Assembly (NCBI GenBank): GCA_002731275.1
Contig: PCBK01000019.1
Span: forward strand, 1-64,000
Direction of reading: 5' to 3'
DNA from: Deltaproteobacteria bacterium
GTDB lineage: Bacteria > Myxococcota_C > UBA6777
DNA: 64,000 nt
Shown in pieces: positions 35,614 to 44,904 of this stretch (its first letter is position 1; each line of letters begins with the position of its first letter). The notes beneath the pieces were generated by a model. That model was not told the DNA's origin, did no database searches, and saw only the letters and a program-made list of their open reading frames with translations. The position numbers were made by a program, and so were the translations under genes.

Positions 35614-36875
35614 CTTGTTTCACCTGTGGAGCGACTCTTTACAAAGGAGAGTCCACATCCTTCTTGTGGTGTGTGGACTGGGAGTTTCATGTATTGCAAT
35701 GGTGGGTGTGTTGGAAGAGGGAGCGTGGTCTCTTCGTCTCTGAGCACGAGCACTCTTGTCGCAACGTCATGTTTGTGGAGCTGTTGGATCAACTGTCTTC
35801 GGGGTGTATCCCAGTCCAAGAAGAGCGCGATGACAGCTGTCAGTTGGGTCGATTTGGGGAGCAACTCTGCGCTCAATGTCGCCCAATTGATCGTCGCAGA
35901 AGGGTTCAGGCAGGCGAGAATCTCCAGGATGTGTTCGAGATGTGCGAGAGAGCGTCCAGCCTGAAAGTGATGTATGTCTTCTCCTGCGGCGAACACGTCG
36001 ATGATGTAATCTTGGTGGGAGAGGACATCTGCGATACTCGCTGCGAGAGATAATGCGCTCTCAAAAGCCTGCGGCTCAGTGGGCTGATCCCATTCGCTGT
36101 CGAGCAGGAGGGCGAGTCGGACAAAATACTCCTCCTGGTACACTTTGATGACAGGTTTGTTTTGCCGGGCCCATGAAGCCCAATGGATGTGTCGTGGGTT
36201 ATCACCTTCTTTGTAATCTCGTGTGTGCATAAACTCAGAAGAGTCCCCAACATCGGAGGAGAGCAGAATCCCACCGGGCTGGTGTTGACGCCCTGTTGGG
36301 ACCTCAAAGGAGGTTAGCTTTCGGAAGGCCGGGTAGACGAGGAAAGGGGTCTGTTGTTTATACCGTGCGAGTCCATTCCACAGGCCGAGAGGGAACGCCG
36401 AGAGAACACCGATCTCTGAGAGGTGGTATGCACCTCGTTTCGGGCAGTAAAGTGTTTGGCGGAGTGTTTGACTTTCGCCGGCGTTGAGTTGTGAGAGTTG
36501 GCTAGGCGTCCATTCTCTTCGGTTGGGGAGCGTGAATGGCAATCGCCACTCCATGATGTCGAGTTGATATTGTGTTCTATTTGTCTGGTTGGTGATTTTG
36601 ATGTCATAGGAGAGTGTTTTGCCTGCGGTGCCGTTGGGGACATGGAGGCGCTGGACGTGGAGTTGTTTTCTGCGCTTGATAGACGACAGGGTCGACACGA
36701 CCATCATCAGCGCAAAAAACATCCACGGAATATAGAGGGGGATGGAGAAGTTACTCGCGCCACCCAAGCCAAAACCCAAGAGCAAAACAAAGTACGCACG
36801 ACCTACAGGGGTGAGTCGTTTTGTGAAGAGGTTGTAAAGCCATCGAAGCGGAGAGACAGGCGTTGTAGTGTTCAT
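35610..36875 (-). CDS. DUF58-domain membrane protein
   Basis: About 421 residues. Two membrane helices lie near residues 20-65, followed by a beta-rich region and a DUF58/von Willebrand A-like domain with the family signature in DNPRHIHWASWARQ and a VYQEE segment, then a MIDAS-like LLLDSEW. DUF58 proteins nearly always pair with MoxR ATPases and transglutaminases, as here. ATG 36875 after AGAGG is preferred to a TTG ten codons upstream. Role: probably an assembly partner of the MoxR chaperone at the membrane. Confidence 0.85.
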   Translation of the reverse strand: MNTTTPVSPLRWLYNLFTKRLTPVGRAYFVLLLGFGLGGASNFSIPLYIPWMFFALMMVVSTLSSIKRRKQLHVQRLHVPNGTAGKTLSYDIKITNQTNRTQYQLDIMEWRLPFTLPNRREWTPSQLSQLNAGESQTLRQTLYCPKRGAYHLSEIGVLSAFPLGLWNGLARYKQQTPFLVYPAFRKLTSFEVPTGRQHQPGGILLSSDVGDSSEFMHTRDYKEGDNPRHIHWASWARQNKPVIKVYQEEYFVRLALLLDSEWDQPTEPQAFESALSLAASIADVLSHQDYIIDVFAAGEDIHHFQAGRSLAHLEHILEILACLNPSATINWATLSAELLPKSTQLTAVIALFLDWDTPRRQLIQQLHKHDVATRVLVLRDEETTLPLPTHPPLQYMKLPVHTPQEGCGLSFVKSRSTGETR

Positions 36876-36910
36876 CGAGACCTCTTTTGTCGGCTTTTCT
36901 TGCAACGGTC

Positions 36911-37849
36911 TTACCGGGGAACGGGCGTCTTTTTGATGATTTCTTCGACGACGTGGTGTTGTTGTGTCCCTTCGTAGCGTGCTTCGGTGTTGAGTACGAG
37001 TCTGTGGGCGAGGCTCGCGACAGCGACGGATTGGATATCTTGTGGGAGCACAAACGCGCGTTTGTTGAGAAAGGCATGTGCGCGGGCCGACGCGAGCAAG
37101 GCAAGCGCGCCACGAGGCGAAGCGCCGAGTCGGATCGCCGCGTGTTGTCTGGTGGCCTTGACGAGCTGCATGAGATAGTCGACGACGGACTCTTCGATGG
37201 AGATATTTTGTACGTGCGCTTGTAGTTGTGCGACCTCTTGTGGTGTCAGCACCTGTTCGAGCGTTTCGAGACGTGTCGTGCCACCGCGACCGAGGAGGAT
37301 GTTTTTTTCTTCTTCTGTTGGAGGGTATCCAATACTCAAGCGAAGGGTGAAGCGGTCGAGTTGGGCTTCTGGTAGTGGGTACGTCCCATGGGAGTCGATC
37401 GGGTTTTGCGTCGCGATCACGAAGAAGGGCGCCTCAAGTGGTCTGGATTTTCCATCAATCGAAACCTGTCTTTCTCCCATGGCTTCGAGTAGTGCGGATT
37501 GTGTCCTGGGTGATGCACGGTTGATCTCGTCTGCGAGCAAGATGTGGCAAAAGATCGGCCCTGGGTTAAAGCGAAACGTTCCTTCTTTTGGGTTGTAAAT
37601 GGAGACACCAACGATGTCCGTTGGCAGGAGGTCAGGGGTAAATTGGAGGCGGCTGAGGGTGCCTCCTATGCAGCGTGCGAGTGCTTTGGCGAGGGTTGTC
37701 TTTCCAACACCTGGGATATCTTCGAGTAAGATGTGGCCGCCTGTGAGCAGGCCTATGAGGCAAAGATCAATGACCTCATCTTTTCCAACAACAACGCGAC
37801 GAATCGCCTGTCGAATTGGATCGAGTGAGAGCTTCGTTTCAGTGGACAA
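36911..37849 (-). CDS. MoxR-family AAA+ ATPase
   Basis: About 312 residues with Walker A in EDIPGVGKTT, Walker B in LLADEINRA, a sensor 1 stretch VIATQNP and the C-terminal lid with LGASPRGALALL. These define the MoxR branch, chaperone-like ATPases that activate or assemble partner complexes. The following DUF58 gene fits. The family N-terminus and GGAAGG five bases upstream favour TTG 37849; the ATG at 38068 would overlap the preceding gene and add a low-complexity leader. It is the first ATPase gene of the operon. Confidence 0.88.
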   Translation of the reverse strand: MSTETKLSLDPIRQAIRRVVVGKDEVIDLCLIGLLTGGHILLEDIPGVGKTTLAKALARCIGGTLSRLQFTPDLLPTDIVGVSIYNPKEGTFRFNPGPIFCHILLADEINRASPRTQSALLEAMGERQVSIDGKSRPLEAPFFVIATQNPIDSHGTYPLPEAQLDRFTLRLSIGYPPTEEEKNILLGRGGTTRLETLEQVLTPQEVAQLQAHVQNISIEESVVDYLMQLVKATRQHAAIRLGASPRGALALLASARAHAFLNKRAFVLPQDIQSVAVASLAHRLVLNTEARYEGTQQHHVVEEIIKKTPVPR

Positions 37850-38003
37850 AGTCGCCTTCCTTTGCGTTGTAGGTTGCTTTTCGCAAAATGTGTCTATGGC
37901 AGTATAGTCCACTTGGAGGGGCGTGTCATTCTGGATAGAGAAGGCGTTTGAAATGTTTGGTGATTTCGGGGGGGATGTAAATGTATTGGAGAGGGGGGAG
38001 GGA

Positions 38004-38393
38004 TCAGGTGCGGTTGTGCTTTTGGGCAGCAGCTTTGATCTCGTTGAGGGAGTATGTGTCCGGCCCATATCTTCCGATAATCACGATGTCTTCGTCATCT
38101 TGTGCGAGCAAGAAGGGCACCTCAATATCTGCGCGGAGTGTATAATCTCCAGGTGGCTTGAGGACTTCGATCTCGTCGCCTTTTGCGGCGATGTTGCCAA
38201 AGAGTACATCTTTGACGTGCAGGATGATCCGTTGCCAGGGCAGGACCCTGGGCGTATCGACGATACCGTCTTCTTCACCAACCTCTGGGACAACATCTTG
38301 CTCGCCTTGTGAGAGGACACGTGTAATCTCAGCGACCACAGCGCATTCTGCTTCGGGGAGCACTTCGTCGATTGGTTCGGGTGGGATGGCCAT
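38004..38393 (-). CDS. Small hypothetical protein upstream of the MoxR operon
   Basis: About 129 residues with no signal peptide. I see a Trp/Arg start to the core (LPWQRIILHVKDVLFG), then KGDEIEVLKPPGDY and a C-terminal FLLAQDDEDIVIIGRYGPDTYSLNEIK. This resembles small proteins with a compact beta fold annotated only as hypothetical. AAGGAG before the double ATG (38396/38393) makes translation likely. It lies about 155 bases before the MoxR start on the same strand and may belong to the same transcript. Function unknown. Confidence 0.6.
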   Translation of the reverse strand: MAIPPEPIDEVLPEAECAVVAEITRVLSQGEQDVVPEVGEEDGIVDTPRVLPWQRIILHVKDVLFGNIAAKGDEIEVLKPPGDYTLRADIEVPFLLAQDDEDIVIIGRYGPDTYSLNEIKAAAQKHNRT

Positions 38394-38443
38394 CATCTCT
38401 CCTTTTTGGGTGATGTCATGGGGAAAGGTATGTGTTGGATGGG

Positions 38444-40189
38444 TTATCCGTCGTGTTTTCCGATGTAGACGCCACGGAAGAAGTGATCGAATTGCTCGAT
38501 GTCGAGGCGGAAGATGCCGTCATTTTTACCGTCATTTCCGGGCTCTGTATTTCCCCATGGGTTGCGTAACTGGACGTATTTTTTGCCACCTTCTTCTTCG
38601 ACGCCGAGGACGGAGTAGGCGTGCCACGCGTAGAGTTTTTCACCTGCGTAGCGTTCGGCTTCGGGGCTATCTTTTCCGTAGGTGCTTGCGGCGACGGGCC
38701 ATCCTTTCTCGGAGGCTTCGGCGATCTGTTTGTAGATGCGCTCGGGGCCACTGGAGATGAGCTTGTAGCTTGCGTTGCCACCGAGGACGGATTCAAAGAC
38801 GTCGCTAGAGCGTCCACCATCTCCGACTTCGTGGTAGCTGTTTCCGTGGAGCGCAGCGTAGGCTTTCTCGACGATGGGATACCACATCTCCATCTTCTCT
38901 TTGTCGTTGTAATCGGTGTTGGCTGCGCCGTAAAGTGGGCGTCCACCGGGAGAACGGACAACGAGGTCACCGTCGACGGTGACTGTTTTGTCTTTGTATT
39001 TTGCGTAATAGCCGTAACCGGACTTGACTTTGAAGGTCACGTCGTAACTGCCATCACCGTTGTCCTTGATCATGTCCTGGAGTTTTTCGGGGTTGCTTTG
39101 CGCGATGGATCCCATTGCAGCGGCGAAGTAGCAGTTTCCGATGGAGCCTTGTTTGACGTCGGAGGGAGATGCGCCATCGACAAAGAGGGGCCCTGTGAAG
39201 CGTTCGACTTTGTAGTTACCGTTGAGGTGTTTTTCGCGCAGGGCAGGATCTTTGAGATCGACTGTTGTGGGCTGCTCTGGTGTGACGACAGGGTCGGTAC
39301 CCCCCATGGTGATGCTGCCTGCGGCTTCTGAGAAGTCGACATTGTTGGTGCCGTCGCTGACTGCGATTTTGAAGACATCGCTGGGGTTCCCTTTCAGGAT
39401 GCTTCCTGCAGGGAGTTGTCCGTTCTCGTCGACTGTGAAGGTGGCGGATTTACCTGTGCGTTCGTTGATGAATCGCAGCTGAGCACCGGGTTCGGAGACC
39501 ATCCCATCGCCGATATAGACGGGGCTCAATTCTCCTGGGGCGTTGGACTCGAGGCCGATTGCGTCCGTGTAGACTTGTGCGTTACGTGTGTCTTCTCCGA
39601 GGCCATTGGCTTGCAGGGAGATCCAGTTGCTGACATTGCCACCTGCGCTGCGAGAGCGGACGCGCAGGACGTCGCCTTCTTGTGCGTTGGGGATGTCACC
39701 TTTGAATTGTCCCCATTGATCGGCTTTCAGCTTGATGACTTCGCTGGTCTCTACTCCTTCAGGGTTTGCGGAGATGTTGACGACTTCGATCTCGTCACCG
39801 GGGTTGGTCACACCTTTGAGACCATCACTCAGGTTGTTGTCGACTTGCAGTTGGAGAGGGCCAAAAGAGTCTTTGAGATCTGCCTGTCCGACAAGCGCCT
39901 GGAGGAAGTTTTTGGCGCCTGGACTCAGTGTGAGTTCGTTGTTGTCGAGGATCGTGTTGATATCGCGACGTTCTTTGTTGGACAGTCCGTTCTTGGCGAG
40001 GTCAAATTGTTCTTGGCGGGAGATACCGGGTTGTTGCATTTTTTCGAGCAACTGCCCTGATGTGGTTTGGTTGATATCGCCGACAGCGGCGAGGATCTTC
40101 AGTACATTTTGATCGTTGATGCTCTTTGTGTTTTGGAACTCTGCTTCGTTGAAGAAGCGATTAATCTGCTTGTCTCGAATGCTTGGCAT
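38444..40189 (-). CDS. Bacterial calpain-like (C2) cysteine peptidase
   Basis: A 581-residue protein. The C-terminal half (about 310-581) is a calpain core with Cys353 in QGSIGNCYFAAAMGSIA, His523 in WHAYSVLGV and Asn543 in LRNPWGN, the full catalytic triad in calpain order and context. The N-terminal 300 residues are acidic, Asn/Gly-rich and beta-like with no known domain; residues 1-110 are helical and might be a propeptide or targeting region. No Sec signal peptide is visible, so it acts in the cytoplasm or leaves by another route. Calpains make limited cuts, often Ca2+-dependent. It diverges from the kinase gene. Confidence 0.85.
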   Translation of the reverse strand: MPSIRDKQINRFFNEAEFQNTKSINDQNVLKILAAVGDINQTTSGQLLEKMQQPGISRQEQFDLAKNGLSNKERRDINTILDNNELTLSPGAKNFLQALVGQADLKDSFGPLQLQVDNNLSDGLKGVTNPGDEIEVVNISANPEGVETSEVIKLKADQWGQFKGDIPNAQEGDVLRVRSRSAGGNVSNWISLQANGLGEDTRNAQVYTDAIGLESNAPGELSPVYIGDGMVSEPGAQLRFINERTGKSATFTVDENGQLPAGSILKGNPSDVFKIAVSDGTNNVDFSEAAGSITMGGTDPVVTPEQPTTVDLKDPALREKHLNGNYKVERFTGPLFVDGASPSDVKQGSIGNCYFAAAMGSIAQSNPEKLQDMIKDNGDGSYDVTFKVKSGYGYYAKYKDKTVTVDGDLVVRSPGGRPLYGAANTDYNDKEKMEMWYPIVEKAYAALHGNSYHEVGDGGRSSDVFESVLGGNASYKLISSGPERIYKQIAEASEKGWPVAASTYGKDSPEAERYAGEKLYAWHAYSVLGVEEEGGKKYVQLRNPWGNTEPGNDGKNDGIFRLDIEQFDHFFRGVYIGKHDG

Positions 40190-40686
40190 GTCATGACCTC
40201 ATGGGCACAAAGTTGTATATAGGTATAAGCGAAACATGCGACACCACAGTGACGTTGATTGCATCATAGGGGCGCATGGAATGTATGAAGATCGGTAAGG
40301 TGTTTGCTGTCATCTTTTGATGGGTGCAAAAACGCGTTGCGTATTATGATGGATAAATGGTCGAATTGTCAATCCAAACAGGCGACATTTTTTGAAGGGC
40401 GCTTGGACGGTGTGGTCTGTCCGTGGAGAAAGGATGTGCGTTTTCAACTCCTGTCTTGTTGAGCCTTCACTCGCCTGGGGTGAAAACGACGCATCTCCTT
40501 GTCCTCCTTTGGATGATCTTTGCTGTCGAAGATCGCAGTGCTGTTTGAAAGGGGGGACTTCCTACTTTTGCATACGTACATTTCGAGCCTTTCTGCTTCT
40601 CTTGAGATTTTGTACTTGTTTGCAGGGGGGTCTTGCGATACCATGGGGATGAATTTAGGGTCGAGGATGAAGGAGGCTCGGACATT
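40190..40686. promoter_or_regulatory. Divergent intergenic region, calpain / MshEN-kinase
   Basis: About 500 bases between divergent genes, with no coding sequence I believe. A promoter-like pair TTGATG (40318-40323) and TATTAT (40342-40347), 18 bases apart, points toward the kinase. AAGGAGG at 40670-40676 is the kinase ribosome site. No operator-like palindrome stands out. Confidence 0.4.
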
Positions 40687-43032
40687 TTGGCCTACACATC
40701 GCTGGAACAACTACTCATTAAAGAGGACATGATCCAGCCACTCCAATTAAAAGCGGCACAAGCCCTCCAAAAAGAGCAAGGTGGTCGGATCGAGGAAATT
40801 CTCGTGGGCATGGGGTTGTTATCTGAAGAGCAACTGCTGCGTCTCCGCGCGCGCTCCTTTCAGCAGCATTTTGCCGAGCTTGATGAGCTTTTAACCCTCC
40901 AAATAAGCGAGGATGTCCTGCTCACGATCCCCTACCGTATTGCGTTTCAGCAGTTGATTTTGCCTGTCGCCAGAGTGTCAGGGGGTCGTTTTCGTCTCGT
41001 CGCGCTCGCAGAGCTCTCAAAAGAGGCTGAGGAGTCTATCCTCTCGATGGTCCAGTGCGAAGAGTTTGACTACATCCTCACGACACGTGAAAACCTCGTG
41101 CGCGCCATCCGCTTTCACTATGGAAAAAAACTGCGCGAATCCAATACAGAGAGCCGACAGTCCGAAGCTCGTGCGTCTCGCGAGTTCCTCGCGCTACGAC
41201 AAGAGCGGCTCTGTGAGTTCTGTGGCTATCCTTACGAGCCCGGCAAGTGGGTCTGTTCACAATGTGAAAAGGAACTCTATGACGAGAAGGTCGATCCGCT
41301 CGTTGGGGAACAGCTCGATGGCAAGTGGCAAATGGTCCGTCAACTTGGACAGGGCGGGATGGGCCTCGTCTACGAAGGGATCTCGCTCGAAGATGGCCGC
41401 ACGGTCGCGATCAAATTTCTTCGCACACAATTCCACATCGATGACGTCGCGCTCGATCGTTTTTACCACGAAATGCAGGTCCTTCGGCGCCTGAAGCACC
41501 CCAACATCGTCTCTGTCTACGAGTTTGGTTATGAGGAAAAGTTTGGTTTCTTCATGGTTATGGAGCTGCTCAGGGGAGCGAGCTTTGACACGTTTGTCGA
41601 GCTTCACAAAAAACAACCCCCACTCGCACAAATTTGCCAGTTGATGCTCCCTGTCTGCGAAGCCATGGAGCACGCACACAAACAACGTATCATCCACCGC
41701 GATCTCAAACCCGAAAACATCTTTTTGCTAGGTAGCCCCGAGTCCATCGAGGGAGTGACGGTCCTCGACTTTGGGATCGCCCAGATCCGTCATGAGACCA
41801 AGCGGATCACCGACAATGGTATCACCATGGGGACACCACAATACTTCTCTCCTGAACAAGCGGTCGGTGATGAACTTGACGGTCGCTCCGATATATATTC
41901 TCTCGCGGTGATCTTGTTTGAGGCTGTCACGGGTGGTGACATGTACGAGGCCAACAGTCCCTACCAGCACGCGATGCGGCATGTCTATACGCCGACCCCG
42001 ACGCCAAGTGAGAAGAGGACTGACATCCACTATCCCGAAAAACTCGAAGCGTTACTGGCCGATGCCCTCGAAAAGAAACCCGAAGAACGCATCCCCACAA
42101 TGGCGGAGTTTAAACGCCGTCTTCTCGATGTCCTGAGCGGTTTTGGTGTCTCACGCGTCGACGAAGATGACACCGTCAAGAAAAAACGCAAACAAGAGGT
42201 AGGGACATACTCGATGATCGGTGTGTCGACGGAGGCCTCTATCCCACGGGTTAAAACGGGGACTGGTATCGCGGCGATGCGTAGCGAAGCACCCAAAACC
42301 CCTGTCCCATCTTCAAACATGCTTGTCGACCACAATGAGTTGGGAGCCCAAGGAAAACTTGGCTCTCTGCCTGTCTACTCCTCCAGTGGACAACAGGAGA
42401 GCTTGCCATTCAAAAAACCCAACCTGGGAAAAACGACACGCCGCAATGGTGATTTTCACGATATTACGACACCTACAGGCCTGCGCACCCCTTCGCCACC
42501 AAAAGGACAGCTCCACCACACACCCTCCAATGGCTTGCGCACAACTGCGAGCTTTGGCCGGCAGACGAGCGCTGCAAATGTTCGGTCATCTGGAACAGTC
42601 CGACAAGAGACGATCTCAAGCGCGTTGCGTCGCTCACCTCACAAAACGTATGACGGTATCCATATCCCCAAACAGCCCATCTGGCCCTGGTTTCTTTTGG
42701 CTTTCTTTTTTGTCGTGGGGATGGTTGGTATCCTGCTTTACTTCGAAGTGATACCACCTTCTGCGTATCGTTCCCTTTTGCAAAGTCGACAGACTCCCAC
42801 ACACCAAACTGTGTTTATCATCACTGAACCCCCAGGTGCGTTTGTGTGGATTGATGGCAAACGGATGGAAAAGACTACGCCACTAGAGGCCCAAGTTGAG
42901 CCTGGAAAGAGACGCTTTCGTTTCGAACTGAAGGGATACCAGCCGCTCACGAAGTGGGGGAAGGTCAAACTTCAAAAAAAACCCAAGCACCTGTTGTTTC
43001 GCCTCAAATCTGATCTACGTAGCTTTCCTTAA
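40687..43032 (+). CDS. MshEN domain - zinc ribbon - Ser/Thr kinase - TM - PEGA fusion
   Basis: About 781 residues. Residues 5-150 resemble the GspE/PilB N-terminal (MshEN) domain, a fold that binds cyclic di-GMP in some proteins. A zinc ribbon follows (Cys176, 179, 190, 193), then a Hanks-type kinase (about 213-485) with GQGGMGLVYEG, Lys243, HRDLKPEN (Asp339) and LDFG (Asp361), all intact. A Ser/Thr/Pro-rich linker, a membrane helix (664-685) and a periplasmic PEGA domain (707-773) end the protein. TTG 40687 is downstream of AAGGAGG; ATT 40684 or TTG 40633 are alternatives. Probably an active membrane kinase sensing a nucleotide or a partner through MshEN. Confidence 0.82.
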   Translation: MAYTSLEQLLIKEDMIQPLQLKAAQALQKEQGGRIEEILVGMGLLSEEQLLRLRARSFQQHFAELDELLTLQISEDVLLTIPYRIAFQQLILPVARVSGGRFRLVALAELSKEAEESILSMVQCEEFDYILTTRENLVRAIRFHYGKKLRESNTESRQSEARASREFLALRQERLCEFCGYPYEPGKWVCSQCEKELYDEKVDPLVGEQLDGKWQMVRQLGQGGMGLVYEGISLEDGRTVAIKFLRTQFHIDDVALDRFYHEMQVLRRLKHPNIVSVYEFGYEEKFGFFMVMELLRGASFDTFVELHKKQPPLAQICQLMLPVCEAMEHAHKQRIIHRDLKPENIFLLGSPESIEGVTVLDFGIAQIRHETKRITDNGITMGTPQYFSPEQAVGDELDGRSDIYSLAVILFEAVTGGDMYEANSPYQHAMRHVYTPTPTPSEKRTDIHYPEKLEALLADALEKKPEERIPTMAEFKRRLLDVLSGFGVSRVDEDDTVKKKRKQEVGTYSMIGVSTEASIPRVKTGTGIAAMRSEAPKTPVPSSNMLVDHNELGAQGKLGSLPVYSSSGQQESLPFKKPNLGKTTRRNGDFHDITTPTGLRTPSPPKGQLHHTPSNGLRTTASFGRQTSAANVRSSGTVRQETISSALRRSPHKTYDGIHIPKQPIWPWFLLAFFFVVGMVGILLYFEVIPPSAYRSLLQSRQTPTHQTVFIITEPPGAFVWIDGKRMEKTTPLEAQVEPGKRRFRFELKGYQPLTKWGKVKLQKKPKHLLFRLKSDLRSFP

Positions 43033-43090
43033 TTCCCGATCCCCTCCTCGTTTTTTCTTCGTTCCCACCCCCTCGTTTTCCCCTGTAACC

Positions 43091-44695
43091 CTACTCGTCT
43101 TCGTCTTGTGTGTAGGGAGGTGGGAACATCTCCACATACGTCTGAAGTGCTTTCACACCAGCATATGCACGCTCCTCAATGGTTTTGATCCCCTGGATGA
43201 TAATCAAGATCGCGGCCAGGTCGCCTGTTTTGACCCATGCTTGTAGCAACTCATGCATCAATCTATCTCGCTGTCCCCCAATACGGAGCTTCTTTGAAGC
43301 CCTGAATGCGCCGACAAGGTAGCCTGCTTGCAGGTTGTAGCGCAGGATCTCTTCCACTGCGCGACGACGTGTTTGGCCTTGATCGGACGCGGGGCGTTTG
43401 ATGTCTGCGCCGAGCTTGAGAGCTTCCTTGAACAAGGGGATCGCCTCTTTTTTGCGACCATGGATCATCATTTTGTTGGCGATCATGGCGATAATGACGG
43501 ATTTGACACTGTCATCACGGATGGAGTGGGCCCAACTCTTTACGTGTTCAAACAGCTCGACGAGTTTGTCAAAACGATCGGATGCGTACAGACCTTCGAT
43601 CAAGGCGAGCAGCGCTTCTGCACGACTGCGTTCGCTGAGCAGCGTCTCGATGCATTGAAAGGCAGTCTCTATACGTCCTATAAACCCGAGTGTTTGGCAG
43701 ATGTCGCAGACAGGCCATGCGTGTTTTTCCGCGATCGTGTGAGGAGGGTGTTGGAGGACTTCGGGGACGATCCTTTCGAGGATGTCTGCGGCCTTGTCTC
43801 CTTGATCGAGAGAGAGGTACATACGTGCTAGCGTCGCTGGTGTCGCACCAGATGTCTGCCAGTGTGCGAGAGCCTCTTCGATCTTTTGGTGGGCTTCACG
43901 TTTGCGCCAGGTCTCGATCATCATCTTGAGACATTCGTCCTGGTAGAGAGGGGGAATCAGCTCCAGGCAGGTCATCACCATCTTGTCATCGCGTTCATCG
44001 AGACAGTACGCGATGAGCGGACGGAGAATATGGTGGGATTCGTGCTCTTGTTTGATGATGTCGTTGATCAGGGCTGGGATTTTCTCTCCGTAGCCAGCGC
44101 GGTAAAGACCGATCGCGATCTCCGAGAAAAGTGTTTGCAGAGAGAACGAGTAGAAGGCGTTGGGAGCTTGGAAAACCTCAAAAGCACCGAGGTAATCTTT
44201 ACAGTAGACGTAGGCCTTAACGAGGTGTGGGTAGGGCTGAGATGGGTTGTATTTTTCGGCGTCGGCCTGTGTTTTGGCCTCAGCGAGGGTCTCTCTGGCT
44301 TTCTGCCGTTGTCCCATCGCGTGGTAGGCCATGGCAAGAGCGGAGAGCGCGACTGTTGCCGGCTCTCCGTCCAGGTTGTAGGACTCCATCCAGGTCAGCC
44401 CACGTTTCACTGTGACGTTCGCGCCCTCGATGTTGCCGTTGTGTGCTTGGTGCATGGCGACGCGAAAGGTGGCTCTCAATTGGTTGGCTTCGTAGGTCAC
44501 CTCTGGCAACATGACCTCTGCGTGCATATCCTTTCCGAGGATTGCATAGACCTCTGCGAGATCTCCACGCACTGTACCGCTGTGGAAGGGACTCCCTGAG
44601 GGCCAGTTGTTGAGTGCGTCTCTGACCTCCGTGAGGATCTCGTCGAGACTCCCTTCTCCATTTTTTCCCGGTGCTTTGACTGAACGACGTGCCAT
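43091..44695 (-). CDS. TPR-like helical repeat protein
   Basis: A 534-residue cytoplasmic protein made of helical hairpins of about 34 residues, several close to TPR units (for example ATVALSALAMAYHAMGQRQKARETL). No signal peptide, membrane helix or catalytic motif. Such proteins are scaffolds for protein complexes. ATG 44695 with GGAG six bases upstream is preferred over the adjacent GTG. It diverges from the hydrolase gene, with about 210 bases between starts. Function unknown. Confidence 0.7.
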   Translation of the reverse strand: MARRSVKAPGKNGEGSLDEILTEVRDALNNWPSGSPFHSGTVRGDLAEVYAILGKDMHAEVMLPEVTYEANQLRATFRVAMHQAHNGNIEGANVTVKRGLTWMESYNLDGEPATVALSALAMAYHAMGQRQKARETLAEAKTQADAEKYNPSQPYPHLVKAYVYCKDYLGAFEVFQAPNAFYSFSLQTLFSEIAIGLYRAGYGEKIPALINDIIKQEHESHHILRPLIAYCLDERDDKMVMTCLELIPPLYQDECLKMMIETWRKREAHQKIEEALAHWQTSGATPATLARMYLSLDQGDKAADILERIVPEVLQHPPHTIAEKHAWPVCDICQTLGFIGRIETAFQCIETLLSERSRAEALLALIEGLYASDRFDKLVELFEHVKSWAHSIRDDSVKSVIIAMIANKMMIHGRKKEAIPLFKEALKLGADIKRPASDQGQTRRRAVEEILRYNLQAGYLVGAFRASKKLRIGGQRDRLMHELLQAWVKTGDLAAILIIIQGIKTIEERAYAGVKALQTYVEMFPPPYTQDEDE

Positions 44696-44904
44696 CACAT
44701 TCTCCAGCTGTATCGTCTCTTTTGCGTTGTGTTTCTAGCGCGCCTACCCTGATTGAGAAACACACTCGCGCAAAATGCTTGTGTTTGGTTTGGCATCCCA
44801 TATATCTTGTATTTCGTATGCCGGGTACTTTGATGCCCGAACTGCCGCCCATCATATCGATGGGGCGTGTCTTTTTCCAGAAAAAAACACAGGAGCGGGA
44901 CTTT

